Shown here piece after piece: positions 1 to 8,499 of a stretch of 64,000 nt of DNA. Numbering within the stretch: position 1 is the first letter of the stretch; each line of letters starts with the position of its first letter. The stretch comes from Taishania sp964580465 (GTDB lineage: Bacteria; Bacteroidota; Bacteroidia; Flavobacteriales_D; Crocinitomicaceae), in the NCBI GenBank assembly GCA_964580465.1, contig CAZOKJ010000008.1:1-64000 (forward strand), written 5' to 3'. Both the position numbers and the translations under genes were made by a program. Under the pieces are notes generated by a model. That model worked only from the letters and a program-made list of their open reading frames with translations, made no database searches and was not told where the DNA came from.

Positions 1-2676
1 GATTTTAACAGATTAACAAAAATAGAAAATCAGACGGGGGAGACAACAATTACATATCAAGCCACAGGAGGTATTATGAAAACAATAACTACTTTATTAG
101 ATGGTTCAGTAAAAATAAAGGAAGAGGATGCTACTGGGAAATTAATAAAAGCTATAGATGAAGGTGGAACACTTACTTATTCCTATTTCAGTCATGGGGG
201 GATAAAAGAGGTGAAATTAGACGGTGTAACGGTTACAGCTTCTGAGTATGACAATTTGGGAAGACAGACTAAACTTATTGATGCTAACGCAGGTGAAACT
301 TCTTATACATATAATGTTTTGGGAGAATTAATGACCCAAACTGATGCCAATAATAAAACAACCCAAATGACCTATGATGCTTTCGGAAGATTGAACCAAC
401 GAACAATGCCAGACAGAACTCTTGATATGCAATACTATACAGAGGGAAATGGATTGAATCAAATCAAAAAAATCACATACAATGAAGGAGCAGAAGAATT
501 TGTTTACGACCAGTTTCAACGTCTGTCAGAGATGAAGAGGACTATTGATGGGCAGGAATTTATTTTTAAATATACCTATGATCAATTTGGTAATGTTCAG
601 AAACTAGAATATCCGAGTGGGTACTTTGTAAATAATTTATATGACAATAAGGGATACCTTATAAAAGTAACTAACCCAGACAATATGGTTCTATGGGAAG
701 CCAATGAACAAGATGCTATGGGAAGAATTACAAAGTTCACTAAAGGCGATGGTATTCAAACAGAAATGAATTATAATTATTTGAACATATTAGAGGAGAT
801 AAAAGCAGGAAGTGTTCAACATCATACATACGTAATTAATTCGCAAAATGGAAATCTGTTGGAGCGAAAAGATTTGATAAAAGGATTGGTTGAAACATTT
901 CAGTATGATAATATTGAACGTTTAACAAAAGCAAATACAGGTCTTGTCTCAAACCCACTTTTAGTTTTAGAATCAATAGAAACTGTGTATGCTGATAACG
1001 GAAATATTACATCTAAAACAGGTATAGGAGATTATGTCTATCACCCCGAAAAAATAAATGCAGTAACTGGTGTGGAAAATGTAGATGAAAGAATTTCATT
1101 CAACACTCAGCAAATTACTTACAATGCATTTGCTAAAACAAAAACAATTACTGAAGGCAGCAAACGTATGTATTTCACCTATGGTTCAGATGACGAACGG
1201 GTGATGACTGAACTCGTGGAATTAGACGGCAGCAATGAAACAACCCTTCTCAAAAAATACTTCTTCGGCTTGTATGAGCAAGAAAGTGAAGGAGCAGCGC
1301 AACGCCACATTCATTACATCATGGCGGGAGACGGACTTACGGCAATTGTCGTGGAAGAAAACGCTGAAAGAAACACCTATTTTACCTATAAAGACCATTT
1401 GGGAAGTATCGTAACACTCACGGATGAGGAAGGAGATGTGTTCTTTGAACAGAACTTTGATGCATGGGGGAAATACAGAAATCCTAATGATTGGTCATAT
1501 AGTAATATTCAGGATGCACCAACATGGCTTCGGGGCTATACGGGACACGAGCACTTGATGCAGTTTGATCTAGTGAACATGAATGGGCGTATGTATGATC
1601 CTACAATAGGACGTATGTTAAGACCTGATAATTTTGTACAGGAACCAACCAACTCACAAAGTTATAATCGATATAGTTATGTATTTAATAATCCATTAAA
1701 ATACGCAGATCCAAATGGAGAAATTGCATTTGCTCCTATTTTATTAGGGATGGCATACGGAGCACTTATTGGTGCTGGAACTTCTGCACTTATCTATTCA
1801 GTTACTACTGCAGCTTCAGGTAATGAATGGAGTTGGAATTCATTTGGTAGAGCAACTGCTATGGGGGCAGTTGGAGGTGCTTTAGGCGGTGGATTTGGTG
1901 CCTTAGGGAGTCAATTGGGGTCTGTTGGACAAAGTTTGGGATATAACTTATTTACGAATATCGCAAGTAATTCAGCAACGAGTTTAGCTTTTGGAGAAAA
2001 TATCAGTTGGGGAAGTTTTGCTGGAATGACTATGGGAGGTGTTATAGGTGCTGGAATAGGTAGCTTTTCAGGTGTTTCGGGTGGTGCTGTTAAAAATATT
2101 CTAGCTGAAATAGGCTTTGGTACATGGAAAGGTGCGGTAACCGGAGGTTTTGGAGGAGCTATCGAAGGAGCTATTAATAAAAATGGTGTTGAGTCTGTTC
2201 TTCGTGGGATGCAATATGGTGCTATATCTGGTGGAACTTTAGCAACACTCAATGTTTTAGCATTCGGTGCAGCGTATAAACCATCGAAAGAATATGGGGA
2301 TTTTGGAAACAGTAAGCCTGTCTATAGAAGAGGACATTTCTTGTGGCCAAAAAGTACAGGAATATCAATAGGTAGAAATTTGGTTACTCGTTTAACAGGA
2401 GATATGGAATATGACGAATTCCTACGAGCTCATGAAACGGGACACTACTATCAACAATCCAAACTAGGTTTTGCAAATTTTTATGGAAAGACTATTGGTG
2501 ATTATATTAAACATGGACAACATTCAACTTATAGCACTGGGGGTACATTAGAGTTTGGTGCTCAAATTTACTCATTGAATAAGATTGGTTACTTTTGGTC
2601 TTATAAACATCAATTATATATAAATAATTCTAATTATAACAATTATTATCCAAATGTGCCGAAGTCAGTATATTAA
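1..2676 (+). CDS. RHS-repeat polymorphic toxin with metallopeptidase-like C-terminal tip (5' end outside window)
   Basis: The reading frame is open from base 1, so the first ATG (76) is internal and the N-terminus lies outside the window. Residue numbers here count from that ATG. Residues 1 to about 540 are YD/RHS repeats (for example YTYNVLGELM, MTYDAFGRL). They end in the RHS-associated core with GYTGHEH, NMNGRMYDPTIGR and DPNG at about 545. About 180 residues of Gly/Ala-rich hydrophobic sequence follow, then a distinct tip (about 750-866) with an HETGH motif (786-790) followed by YYQQ, and a downstream Glu in LEFGAQ. HExxH is the zinc-ligand and catalytic motif of many metallopeptidases, so a peptidase toxin is inferred. 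The next gene, a lipoprotein overlapping by 23 bp, fits an immunity role. RHS proteins with variable tips are known contact-dependent or secreted toxins. The export route is not shown by this protein, which has no sorting domain of its own. Confidence 0.85.
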   Translation, partial: DFNRLTKIENQTGETTITYQATGGIMKTITTLLDGSVKIKEEDATGKLIKAIDEGGTLTYSYFSHGGIKEVKLDGVTVTASEYDNLGRQTKLIDANAGETSYTYNVLGELMTQTDANNKTTQMTYDAFGRLNQRTMPDRTLDMQYYTEGNGLNQIKKITYNEGAEEFVYDQFQRLSEMKRTIDGQEFIFKYTYDQFGNVQKLEYPSGYFVNNLYDNKGYLIKVTNPDNMVLWEANEQDAMGRITKFTKGDGIQTEMNYNYLNILEEIKAGSVQHHTYVINSQNGNLLERKDLIKGLVETFQYDNIERLTKANTGLVSNPLLVLESIETVYADNGNITSKTGIGDYVYHPEKINAVTGVENVDERISFNTQQITYNAFAKTKTITEGSKRMYFTYGSDDERVMTELVELDGSNETTLLKKYFFGLYEQESEGAAQRHIHYIMAGDGLTAIVVEENAERNTYFTYKDHLGSIVTLTDEEGDVFFEQNFDAWGKYRNPNDWSYSNIQDAPTWLRGYTGHEHLMQFDLVNMNGRMYDPTIGRMLRPDNFVQEPTNSQSYNRYSYVFNNPLKYADPNGEIAFAPILLGMAYGALIGAGTSALIYSVTTAASGNEWSWNSFGRATAMGAVGGALGGGFGALGSQLGSVGQSLGYNLFTNIASNSATSLAFGENISWGSFAGMTMGGVIGAGIGSFSGVSGGAVKNILAEIGFGTWKGAVTGGFGGAIEGAINKNGVESVLRGMQYGAISGGTLATLNVLAFGAAYKPSKEYGDFGNSKPVYRRGHFLWPKSTGISIGRNLVTRLTGDMEYDEFLRAHETGHYYQQSKLGFANFYGKTIGDYIKHGQHSTYSTGGTLEFGAQIYSLNKIGYFWSYKHQLYINNSNYNNYYPNVPKSVY
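1187..1481 (+). repeat. 295-bp identical block, copy 1 (RHS core)
   Basis: Matches 3673-3967 base for base as compared by eye, at a constant offset of 2486. Sequence on both sides is similar only at the protein level and differs at many synonymous sites. It encodes about residues 371-469 of the first RHS protein. Confidence 0.9.
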
Positions 2677-3154
2677 AATAAGTAGTATTATTACTTTGTT
2701 GCTTGTATTCTGTAATTGTACTAGATTTCCTTTTGTAGATAGTGGTCCAATTATTACGAAAATGGAATTATCTCCTGAAAATGTTGATTTAGAAGTTGAA
2801 AAAGGTATTGTAGCAGAATTTAAATTAAACAAGTATGTAGATCGGAAAAATGCCAAAAACACATCGTTTCAATTGTTTTGTACTCTCAAATACAATAATC
2901 AATATGATGCTGTTTTAGGTGATTCTATAGTTTATTCTGTAAATGGAAAATCAATATATCCAGTTCATACCATTGTACTAACAAAAGTAGTCACAGAGCA
3001 ATTTAAATCTGATACATATAACACACATTTTAATCTTCCTGATGATAATTTTGTAGGAGAAATTTACTTAAAAAATATAATGATTATAAAAAATGATAGT
3101 AGAGATACTACTTATTCTGATATAAAATTAAAAATAATAGATAAAGGAAATTAA
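2654..3154 (+). CDS. Putative lipoprotein, candidate immunity protein for the HExxH toxin
   Basis: A 166-residue protein starting inside the 3' end of the RHS gene (23-bp overlap). The N-terminus has a hydrophobic stretch ending in LLLVFCNCTR, which resembles a lipoprotein signal with Cys at about 21-23. The rest is polar and probably beta-rich, with no family I recognise. Position directly after the toxin tip and translational overlap suggest an immunity protein. An immunity lipoprotein facing the periplasm would suit a toxin acting there, but this is inference from position only. No second ATG precedes the hydrophobic segment, so the overlapping start is preferred. Confidence 0.6.
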   Translation: MCRSQYIKISSIITLLLVFCNCTRFPFVDSGPIITKMELSPENVDLEVEKGIVAEFKLNKYVDRKNAKNTSFQLFCTLKYNNQYDAVLGDSIVYSVNGKSIYPVHTIVLTKVVTEQFKSDTYNTHFNLPDDNFVGEIYLKNIMIIKNDSRDTTYSDIKLKIIDKGN

Positions 3155-3155
3155 T

Positions 3156-3608
3156 ATGAGAAAGACTTTGATACTATTTTTTTTCGCCTTCTTGACGGTG
3201 AATGTTTCTGCACAACCCGAAGTAGAATACACATATGATAATGCAGGCAATCGTATTCAACGAAATATCATTGTCGTTGGGGGAATGGTTCAGAACAATG
3301 GTGATGGAACTATGCAGCAGTCGTTGGAAGAACGGCTACATATAGAAGATGAAGGAGATATTCTGTTCAATCTTTATCCGAATCCTACGTATGCAGATGT
3401 GGATATTACCATAGATTATCAGAACGTGCCTCAACAGACCGTTACAATGGCGTTGTATGATGTCAGCGGTAAATTACTTGAAAACAAACAGGTAAGTGAA
3501 TTACGTCATCATATCAGTCTGCAAAATTATCCTGTTGGGATTTATTATTTGAGAATTGCTTCGTTGGAGAATAAGACAATGAAGGAGATAAAAATTGTTA
3601 GGAGGTAA
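3156..3608 (+). CDS. Small secreted protein with one YD repeat and a T9SS type A sorting domain
   Basis: 150 residues. A signal peptide ends at SAQ (about residue 19). A single RHS/YD-like repeat follows (VEYTYDNAGNRIQ, 23-35), then a linker and a T9SS type A sorting domain beginning at LYPNPTYADVDI and ending in KTMKEIKIVRR. The sorting domain predicts export through the outer membrane by T9SS. It has a close paralogue at 5921-6370, with about 14 substitutions over the roughly 131 mature residues compared by eye, and each copy closes one RHS toxin module. It starts 1 bp after the lipoprotein gene, so it is probably co-transcribed. It may be a leftover C-terminus of an RHS protein or a separate carrier subunit; the sequence does not decide. 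Confidence 0.75.
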   Translation: MRKTLILFFFAFLTVNVSAQPEVEYTYDNAGNRIQRNIIVVGGMVQNNGDGTMQQSLEERLHIEDEGDILFNLYPNPTYADVDITIDYQNVPQQTVTMALYDVSGKLLENKQVSELRHHISLQNYPVGIYYLRIASLENKTMKEIKIVRR

Positions 3609-3611
3609 ATC

Positions 3612-5123
3612 ATGCTCATCTCAAGTAAAACAATAACGGAAGGTAATCAACGATTATATTTTACTTATGGAGCAGATGACGAACGGGTGATGACTGAACT
3701 CGTGGAATTAGACGGCAGCAATGAAACAACCCTTCTCAAAAAATACTTCTTCGGCTTGTATGAGCAAGAAAGTGAAGGAGCAGCGCAACGCCACATTCAT
3801 TACATCATGGCGGGAGACGGACTTACGGCAATTGTCGTGGAAGAAAACGCTGAAAGAAACACCTATTTTACCTATAAAGACCATTTGGGAAGTATCGTAA
3901 CACTCACGGATGAGGAAGGAGATGTGTTCTTTGAACAGAACTTTGATGCATGGGGGAAATACAGAAACCCGACTGACTGGACACACAACGATATCCCCGA
4001 ACCGCCAACGTGGCTTAGAGGATATACGGGACATGAACATTTAAAACAATTTGACCTGATAAACATGAACGGACGGATGTACGATCCGTCAATAGGACGA
4101 ATGCTGAGACCAGATAACTTTGTGCAAGAGCCTACCAACTCACAGAGCTATAACCGATACAGTTATGTTTGGAATAATCCACTGAAATATACGGATCCTG
4201 ATGGAGAGTTCGTTTGGGTGCCAATGGTTATTGGAGCTGCTATTGGTGGAATATCAGGGTATTTCGCTGGTAAAGCAAATGGAATGAAAGGGGGAGATTT
4301 GGCTGGATATATTTTTATTGGAGGTGTTATGGGTTCAGTAACTGGTATGATGGGAGGGGCAATAACTTCAAGTTTAGGTATGAATCTTCCTACAAATGTT
4401 GCAGGTATATTTGCAGCAGGTACTGGAGCCTCAATTAGTAGTGCTGTAAGTGGCGGTGGTTTTTCTGTTCTAAGTGGTAGAAATATGACTGAAGGAATGT
4501 GGAAAGGTGCAATGACTGGTTTAGCGGGGGGCTTAGTTGGAACGTCTATTGGGGGAGCAGGAGGAGCATTTTTAGGAGGAGCAACCTCTGGAGCAGTAGG
4601 AACTGCCTTGAATAATGGAGCTAGTGACGACATTCTTAAATCTGCATTATATGGAGGAATGTTGTCTCTAGGAGCCTATCAAATTCAACATGCCGCTGCC
4701 TATGCTGCTTACAAGAAAACTGGTGGTGAATGGACTTATAATCAGCACTATAGGATTAGCGCCGCTGCCCAACGTTCTTTTGCTTGGGGAAAAGAAACAG
4801 GAGGATGGATTTTAGATAATGGAGAAGTAGAATTTTGGAAAATGATAGCAAGAGATGGAATTAATCCTACACCCAAACCTTCTAATGCAATAGATTTCTT
4901 CCATTCTCATCCAAACTGGGGACGAGATTGGATAGAAATGCATAGCCCTGAGGATATAAATTTCAATAATACATACGCTTATATGAGTTCTTTTGTTATA
5001 GGTCGCCAAAACGTTTGGATTCAAAATCCAAGATTTCAACCATATATCTTTTTTAATAACAGTCAGACTTATTTCAATACATATTCATATAATTTTTATG
5101 GGTCTATGTCCTTGTATCATTAA
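3612..5123 (+). CDS. Orphan RHS core fragment with JAMM/JAB-like toxin tip
   Basis: 503 residues with no signal peptide and almost no YD repeats. It begins within the RHS core (KTITEGNQRLYFTYG) and carries GYTGHEH, GRMYDPSIGR and DPDG (D195). Gly-rich hydrophobic sequence follows to about 345, then a different tip. The tip has H431-S-H433-P and S445-x-x-D448, which matches the JAMM pattern HxH...SxxD. The spacing between the HxH and the Ser is 11 residues, not the usual 7. A Glu in GEVEF (about 400) could be the upstream acid. RHS-linked JAB peptidase toxins are known. The ATG lies in frame one codon after the stop of the preceding gene, behind an AGGAGGT stretch. This is the typical look of a displaced orphan toxin tip that can recombine with the full-length RHS gene. 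Confidence 0.75.
   Translation: MLISSKTITEGNQRLYFTYGADDERVMTELVELDGSNETTLLKKYFFGLYEQESEGAAQRHIHYIMAGDGLTAIVVEENAERNTYFTYKDHLGSIVTLTDEEGDVFFEQNFDAWGKYRNPTDWTHNDIPEPPTWLRGYTGHEHLKQFDLINMNGRMYDPSIGRMLRPDNFVQEPTNSQSYNRYSYVWNNPLKYTDPDGEFVWVPMVIGAAIGGISGYFAGKANGMKGGDLAGYIFIGGVMGSVTGMMGGAITSSLGMNLPTNVAGIFAAGTGASISSAVSGGGFSVLSGRNMTEGMWKGAMTGLAGGLVGTSIGGAGGAFLGGATSGAVGTALNNGASDDILKSALYGGMLSLGAYQIQHAAAYAAYKKTGGEWTYNQHYRISAAAQRSFAWGKETGGWILDNGEVEFWKMIARDGINPTPKPSNAIDFFHSHPNWGRDWIEMHSPEDINFNNTYAYMSSFVIGRQNVWIQNPRFQPYIFFNNSQTYFNTYSYNFYGSMSLYH
3673..3967 (+). repeat. 295-bp identical block, copy 2 (orphan RHS core)
   Basis: Second copy of the block at 1187-1481, near the 5' end of the orphan RHS gene. It would serve as homology for recombination that swaps toxin tips. 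Confidence 0.9.
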
Positions 5124-5133
5124 ATCCTAAAAA

Positions 5134-5430
5134 ATGAGAAATATTTTAAGTTGTATTATATTAAATTTCGCTATTAGTGGATGCGCTAGAAATAATAACA
5201 TAGTTCATGCAACTAATGACTGCTGCCTACAAAAAGTTGAGGAGATTACATCGCAAGTATTAAAGAAAAAAAGAATTTTAGATAAAGTCAGAGTTGACAG
5301 CATAGTTGAAGATAGTTTGTTTATTACTATCATATATTCTCTGAAAGATGAAAGAACAATCGGAGGTGGAGCTAAATTTAAAATACAAAAATCTGACTGT
5401 ACGATAGTTTCTTTTAAACGGTATCAATGA
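5134..5430 (+). CDS. Small putative lipoprotein, candidate immunity protein for the JAMM-like toxin
   Basis: 98 residues starting 10 bp after the orphan RHS gene. The N-terminus is hydrophobic and ends in the lipobox-like FAISGC (Cys17). It holds two adjacent Cys (NDCCLQ) and a short predicted alpha/beta body. I do not recognise a family. The position immediately after the toxin tip makes it the first candidate immunity gene for that toxin. Confidence 0.55.
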   Translation: MRNILSCIILNFAISGCARNNNIVHATNDCCLQKVEEITSQVLKKKRILDKVRVDSIVEDSLFITIIYSLKDERTIGGGAKFKIQKSDCTIVSFKRYQ

Positions 5431-5491
5431 ATTATAATGAAATTAAAAATGATAAAGCAAAAGTTCACAATCTTTATACAATCGTTAAATT

Positions 5492-5902
5492 ATGAATAAA
5501 TTATTGATTTGTTTTGCTTTTTTTTCATGCATAAGCAGTAATAAAATGACATCAGTTACTAATTCAAGTGATGTTTATGTTTTTGTATCTTTTTGTAAAG
5601 CAGGAACAACGAATAGTGTTAGAAATTTTTATAATGAAGAAAAAAATAATTTTGGAAACAAAAACAAAATATCAGAAAAGCAATTATTTAAGTTGAAAGA
5701 TATTTTGAAGAGTCTGAAATGGAAAAAACATTTGCAAAAGAAAATTGCTGGAATAGAAAAAAGTATTGAGTTGTGTGACTCTGATAGTTGTTATTGTCTT
5801 GTTGTTACGAAAGATATGGTAATTAACATTACTCAAAGTTTAGAATGTCACTTAACACTAGAACAATATTTAGACATCTTAAAGGCTATTGATTTAGAGT
5901 AA
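5492..5902 (+). CDS. Putative lipoprotein or secreted protein in the RHS toxin locus
   Basis: 136 residues with a short hydrophobic N-terminus ending in FAFFSC (Cys13), a plausible lipobox. The body is Lys-rich and helical, with a DSDSCYCLVV segment. No family is recognised. It lies between the first immunity candidate and the second T9SS/YD protein, so it may be a second immunity protein, possibly one left from an earlier toxin. Strongly AT-rich, like the neighbouring accessory genes. Confidence 0.5.
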   Translation: MNKLLICFAFFSCISSNKMTSVTNSSDVYVFVSFCKAGTTNSVRNFYNEEKNNFGNKNKISEKQLFKLKDILKSLKWKKHLQKKIAGIEKSIELCDSDSCYCLVVTKDMVINITQSLECHLTLEQYLDILKAIDLE

Positions 5903-5920
5903 TAATATTAAAAAATAGGA

Positions 5921-6370
5921 ATGAAAAAAGTATTTTTTATAGCGTGTATTGTTTTTGGAAATGTTTGTAATGCACAACCAGAAGTAGAATATACATATGA
6001 TAATGCCGGAAACCGCATCCAGCGCAACATTATCATCGTTGGTGGAATGATCCAGAATAACGGTGATGGAATCATACAGCAATCATTAGAAGAACAATTG
6101 CATATAGAAGATGAAGGAGATATTTTATTCAACCTTTATCCCAATCCTACGTATGCTGATGTGGATATTACTATAGATTACCAAAATGTACCTCAACAGA
6201 CAGTTATGATATCCTTACATGATGTCAATGGTAAATTACTTGAGAACAAACAAGTAAATGATCTTCGGCATCACATTAGCTTACAAAATTATCCGGTAGG
6301 AATATATTACCTGAGAATAGCATCTTTGGAAAATAAAACAATGAAAGAGATAAAAATTTTAAGAAAATAG
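5921..6370 (+). CDS. Small secreted protein with one YD repeat and a T9SS type A sorting domain (second copy)
   Basis: 149-residue paralogue of the 3156-3608 product. It has a signal peptide ending at CNAQ, the same YTYDNAGNRIQ repeat, and the same sorting domain (LYPNPTYADVDI ... KTMKEIKILRK). The nucleotide sequences of the two copies differ at many third positions while the protein is nearly unchanged, which points to selection for function and not a dead remnant. It closes the RHS locus and is followed by a strong terminator shared with the convergent suf operon. Confidence 0.75.
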   Translation: MKKVFFIACIVFGNVCNAQPEVEYTYDNAGNRIQRNIIIVGGMIQNNGDGIIQQSLEEQLHIEDEGDILFNLYPNPTYADVDITIDYQNVPQQTVMISLHDVNGKLLENKQVNDLRHHISLQNYPVGIYYLRIASLENKTMKEIKILRK

Positions 6371-6392
6371 AAAAAATAGTTGTAAATAAAAC

Positions 6393-6427
6393 AAAAAACC
6401 GATGAAGAATATTCCCATCGGTTTTTT
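6393..6427. terminator. Bidirectional terminator between RHS locus and sufD
   Basis: A 12-bp perfect stem, AAAAAACCGATG (6393-6404) with CATCGGTTTTTT (6416-6427), and an 11-nt loop. The A and T tracts on each side let it work for both converging transcripts. Confidence 0.85.
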
Positions 6428-6458
6428 GTTAACGTTTAACTAAGCATCTTTCTTTCAC

Positions 6459-7712
6459 TTAAAAATCCCAACCAAATCGATTGTGTAATTCTTTATGAAT
6501 GTAGTTAACTACTTCTTCATTTTCGATTTTATCTATCACATCTCCAATGAAGGCTGTAACCATCAGTGCTTTGGCAGATTTTTCAGAAATTCCTCTGGCA
6601 CGAAAGTAATAAATGGCTTCCTCATCTAATTGACCTGTTGTAGAACCGTGTGAACATTTTACATCATCAGCATAGATTTCTAATTCAGGTTTAGAATTGA
6701 CACTCGCTGTATCTGACAATAATACATTTCCGTTGGATTGGTAAGCATTGATTTTTTGAGCATCTTTTCGCACAAATACTTTGCCATTAAATACAGCAGT
6801 TGCATTTTCATCTACAACGCCTTTGTACAATTCATTCGATTCACAATTTGCTTTTAAATGATCTACGACCGTTTGATTGTCCACATGTTGGTTGCCTTTC
6901 AATACATAAGCCCCATTCAAATGCGTTTCAACGTTTTGACCATCAACATCAATAAACAAATTGTTTCTAACTAAACCTCCATTTAGAGTAATGGTATTGA
7001 TGCTAAAATTTGAATCTTTTGCTTGCTTTACATGCTCCAAGGAAACATGGTAATTTTCTTCCGATTCATTTTGTAATTTTTCAATCGTAAGCTTTGCGTT
7101 TTCAGCTACAACTATTTCCGTCACATTGTTTACAAACGATTCATTGGCATCTTCTGAAAGAAATACATGCACAATTTCAGCTTCTGAAAAAGCATCGGCA
7201 ATGATTAGATTACGTGTGTTTGCGATAAGCTGATTTCCACTTGTTACATGCACAATTTGTATAGGTTTGTCAACGATGGTTTTTGCTGCAATGTGTATAT
7301 ACGCACCATCTTGTGCATAAGCAGTGTTGATAGCAGAAAAAATACTCCAATCTTCTTTCGCTACTTGTCCTAAAAGAGTAGAAGTGCATGCTGAAATTGA
7401 TTCAATTGTTACACCTTGAGGTAAGTTTTGAGCACTGTTTTTTACCAATTTTCCATTGACAAAAAGGAGCGTATAAGCATCCTCTAAAGGTTGGTTAAAG
7501 GTTCCTTTTAAAGATGGATTTTCAACTGCTTTAAATTGTTTGTTTGCGATTTTTGTTACACGAGTATATTTCCAACGTTCGTTTTTTGTTGTAGGAAAAT
7601 CACCCAACAATATAGTGTTTTTCGCATTATTTAATGTAGTTTCACGAAAATTCAACGAAGTTGGCGTTAATCCCTCCGTAAATTTTACTGTTTTTGATTC
7701 TACTACTTCCAT
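6459..7712 (-). CDS. sufD: Fe-S cluster assembly protein SufD
   Basis: 417 residues, the usual size for SufD. The C-terminal SufB/SufD family signature is clear: DDVKCSHGSTTG, then YYFRARGIS and the segment ending in GDVIDKI. SufD joins SufB and SufC in the cytoplasmic SufBCD scaffold that builds iron-sulfur clusters. It is the last gene of sufA-sufB-(four-helix gene)-sufC-sufD, with 34 bp between it and sufC. No sufS or sufE follows; the convergent RHS locus occupies that side. Confidence 0.95.
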   Translation of the reverse strand: MEVVESKTVKFTEGLTPTSLNFRETTLNNAKNTILLGDFPTTKNERWKYTRVTKIANKQFKAVENPSLKGTFNQPLEDAYTLLFVNGKLVKNSAQNLPQGVTIESISACTSTLLGQVAKEDWSIFSAINTAYAQDGAYIHIAAKTIVDKPIQIVHVTSGNQLIANTRNLIIADAFSEAEIVHVFLSEDANESFVNNVTEIVVAENAKLTIEKLQNESEENYHVSLEHVKQAKDSNFSINTITLNGGLVRNNLFIDVDGQNVETHLNGAYVLKGNQHVDNQTVVDHLKANCESNELYKGVVDENATAVFNGKVFVRKDAQKINAYQSNGNVLLSDTASVNSKPELEIYADDVKCSHGSTTGQLDEEAIYYFRARGISEKSAKALMVTAFIGDVIDKIENEEVVNYIHKELHNRFGWDF

Positions 7713-7746
7713 ATTACTTTTGTTTGCGCTATGCGATAGCTATTAA

Positions 7747-8484
7747 TTATTTCAACCAATCGTATCCTTTTTCTTCTAGTTCCAACGCCAATTCTTTCGT
7801 ACCTGTTTTTACGATTTGTCCATTGTGTAAAACGTGAACAAAATCTGGAACGATGTAATCTAACAAACGTTGATAGTGCGTAATCACAATTGTTGCGTTA
7901 TTTTCTGTTTTTAATGCGTTTACACCACCAGCAACAATTCTCAAAGCATCGATGTCCAATCCAGAGTCTGTTTCATCTAAGATAGCTAATTTAGGTTCAA
8001 GCATCGCCATTTGGAAAATTTCGTTTCTTTTTTTCTCACCACCAGAGAAACCTTCGTTCACTGAACGGCTAGCTAATTTTGCATCCAATTCAACTAATGC
8101 AGACTTTTCCTTCACCATTGCCATGAAATCTTTCGCAGGAATTGGTTCTTGTCCTTTGTATTCACGAATTTCGTTCAAAGCAGTACGCAAAAAGTTGATG
8201 TTAGAAACACCAGGAATTTCCACTGGATATTGGAAAGCTAAGAACAATCCTTCACGAGCACGGTCTTCTGTACTCAATTCCAATAAATCTACTCCGTCAA
8301 AATCAACAGAACCTTCTGTTATTTCATAATCTTCACGTCCAGCCAATACAGATGCCAATGTTGATTTACCAGCACCATTTGGTCCCATGATAGCATGCAC
8401 TTCTCCCGCTTTTACTTCAAGGTTTAATCCTTTTAATATCTCTTTGCCATTGATTGAGGCGTGTAAGTTATTTATCTTTATCAT
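7747..8484 (-). CDS. sufC: Fe-S cluster assembly ATPase SufC
   Basis: 245 residues, an ABC-type ATPase. Walker A GPNGAGKS is at 34-41, the signature is FSGGEKKRNE, and Walker B reads LAILDETDSGLD, which is the SufC variant with ETDSG. It powers conformational change of the SufBCD scaffold. It follows the four-helix-bundle gene, so its distance from sufB is larger than in a typical suf operon. Confidence 0.97.
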   Translation of the reverse strand: MIKINNLHASINGKEILKGLNLEVKAGEVHAIMGPNGAGKSTLASVLAGREDYEITEGSVDFDGVDLLELSTEDRAREGLFLAFQYPVEIPGVSNINFLRTALNEIREYKGQEPIPAKDFMAMVKEKSALVELDAKLASRSVNEGFSGGEKKRNEIFQMAMLEPKLAILDETDSGLDIDALRIVAGGVNALKTENNATIVITHYQRLLDYIVPDFVHVLHNGQIVKTGTKELALELEEKGYDWLK

Positions 8485-8499
8485 ATTATTGCAAATTGC

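Noticed and set aside
1911..2252. Minus-strand frame of 113 residues opposite the first RHS gene (a similar one lies at 4163-4633)
   Set aside because: Pro-rich shadows of Gly-rich hydrophobic RHS segments; no start signal or family likeness.
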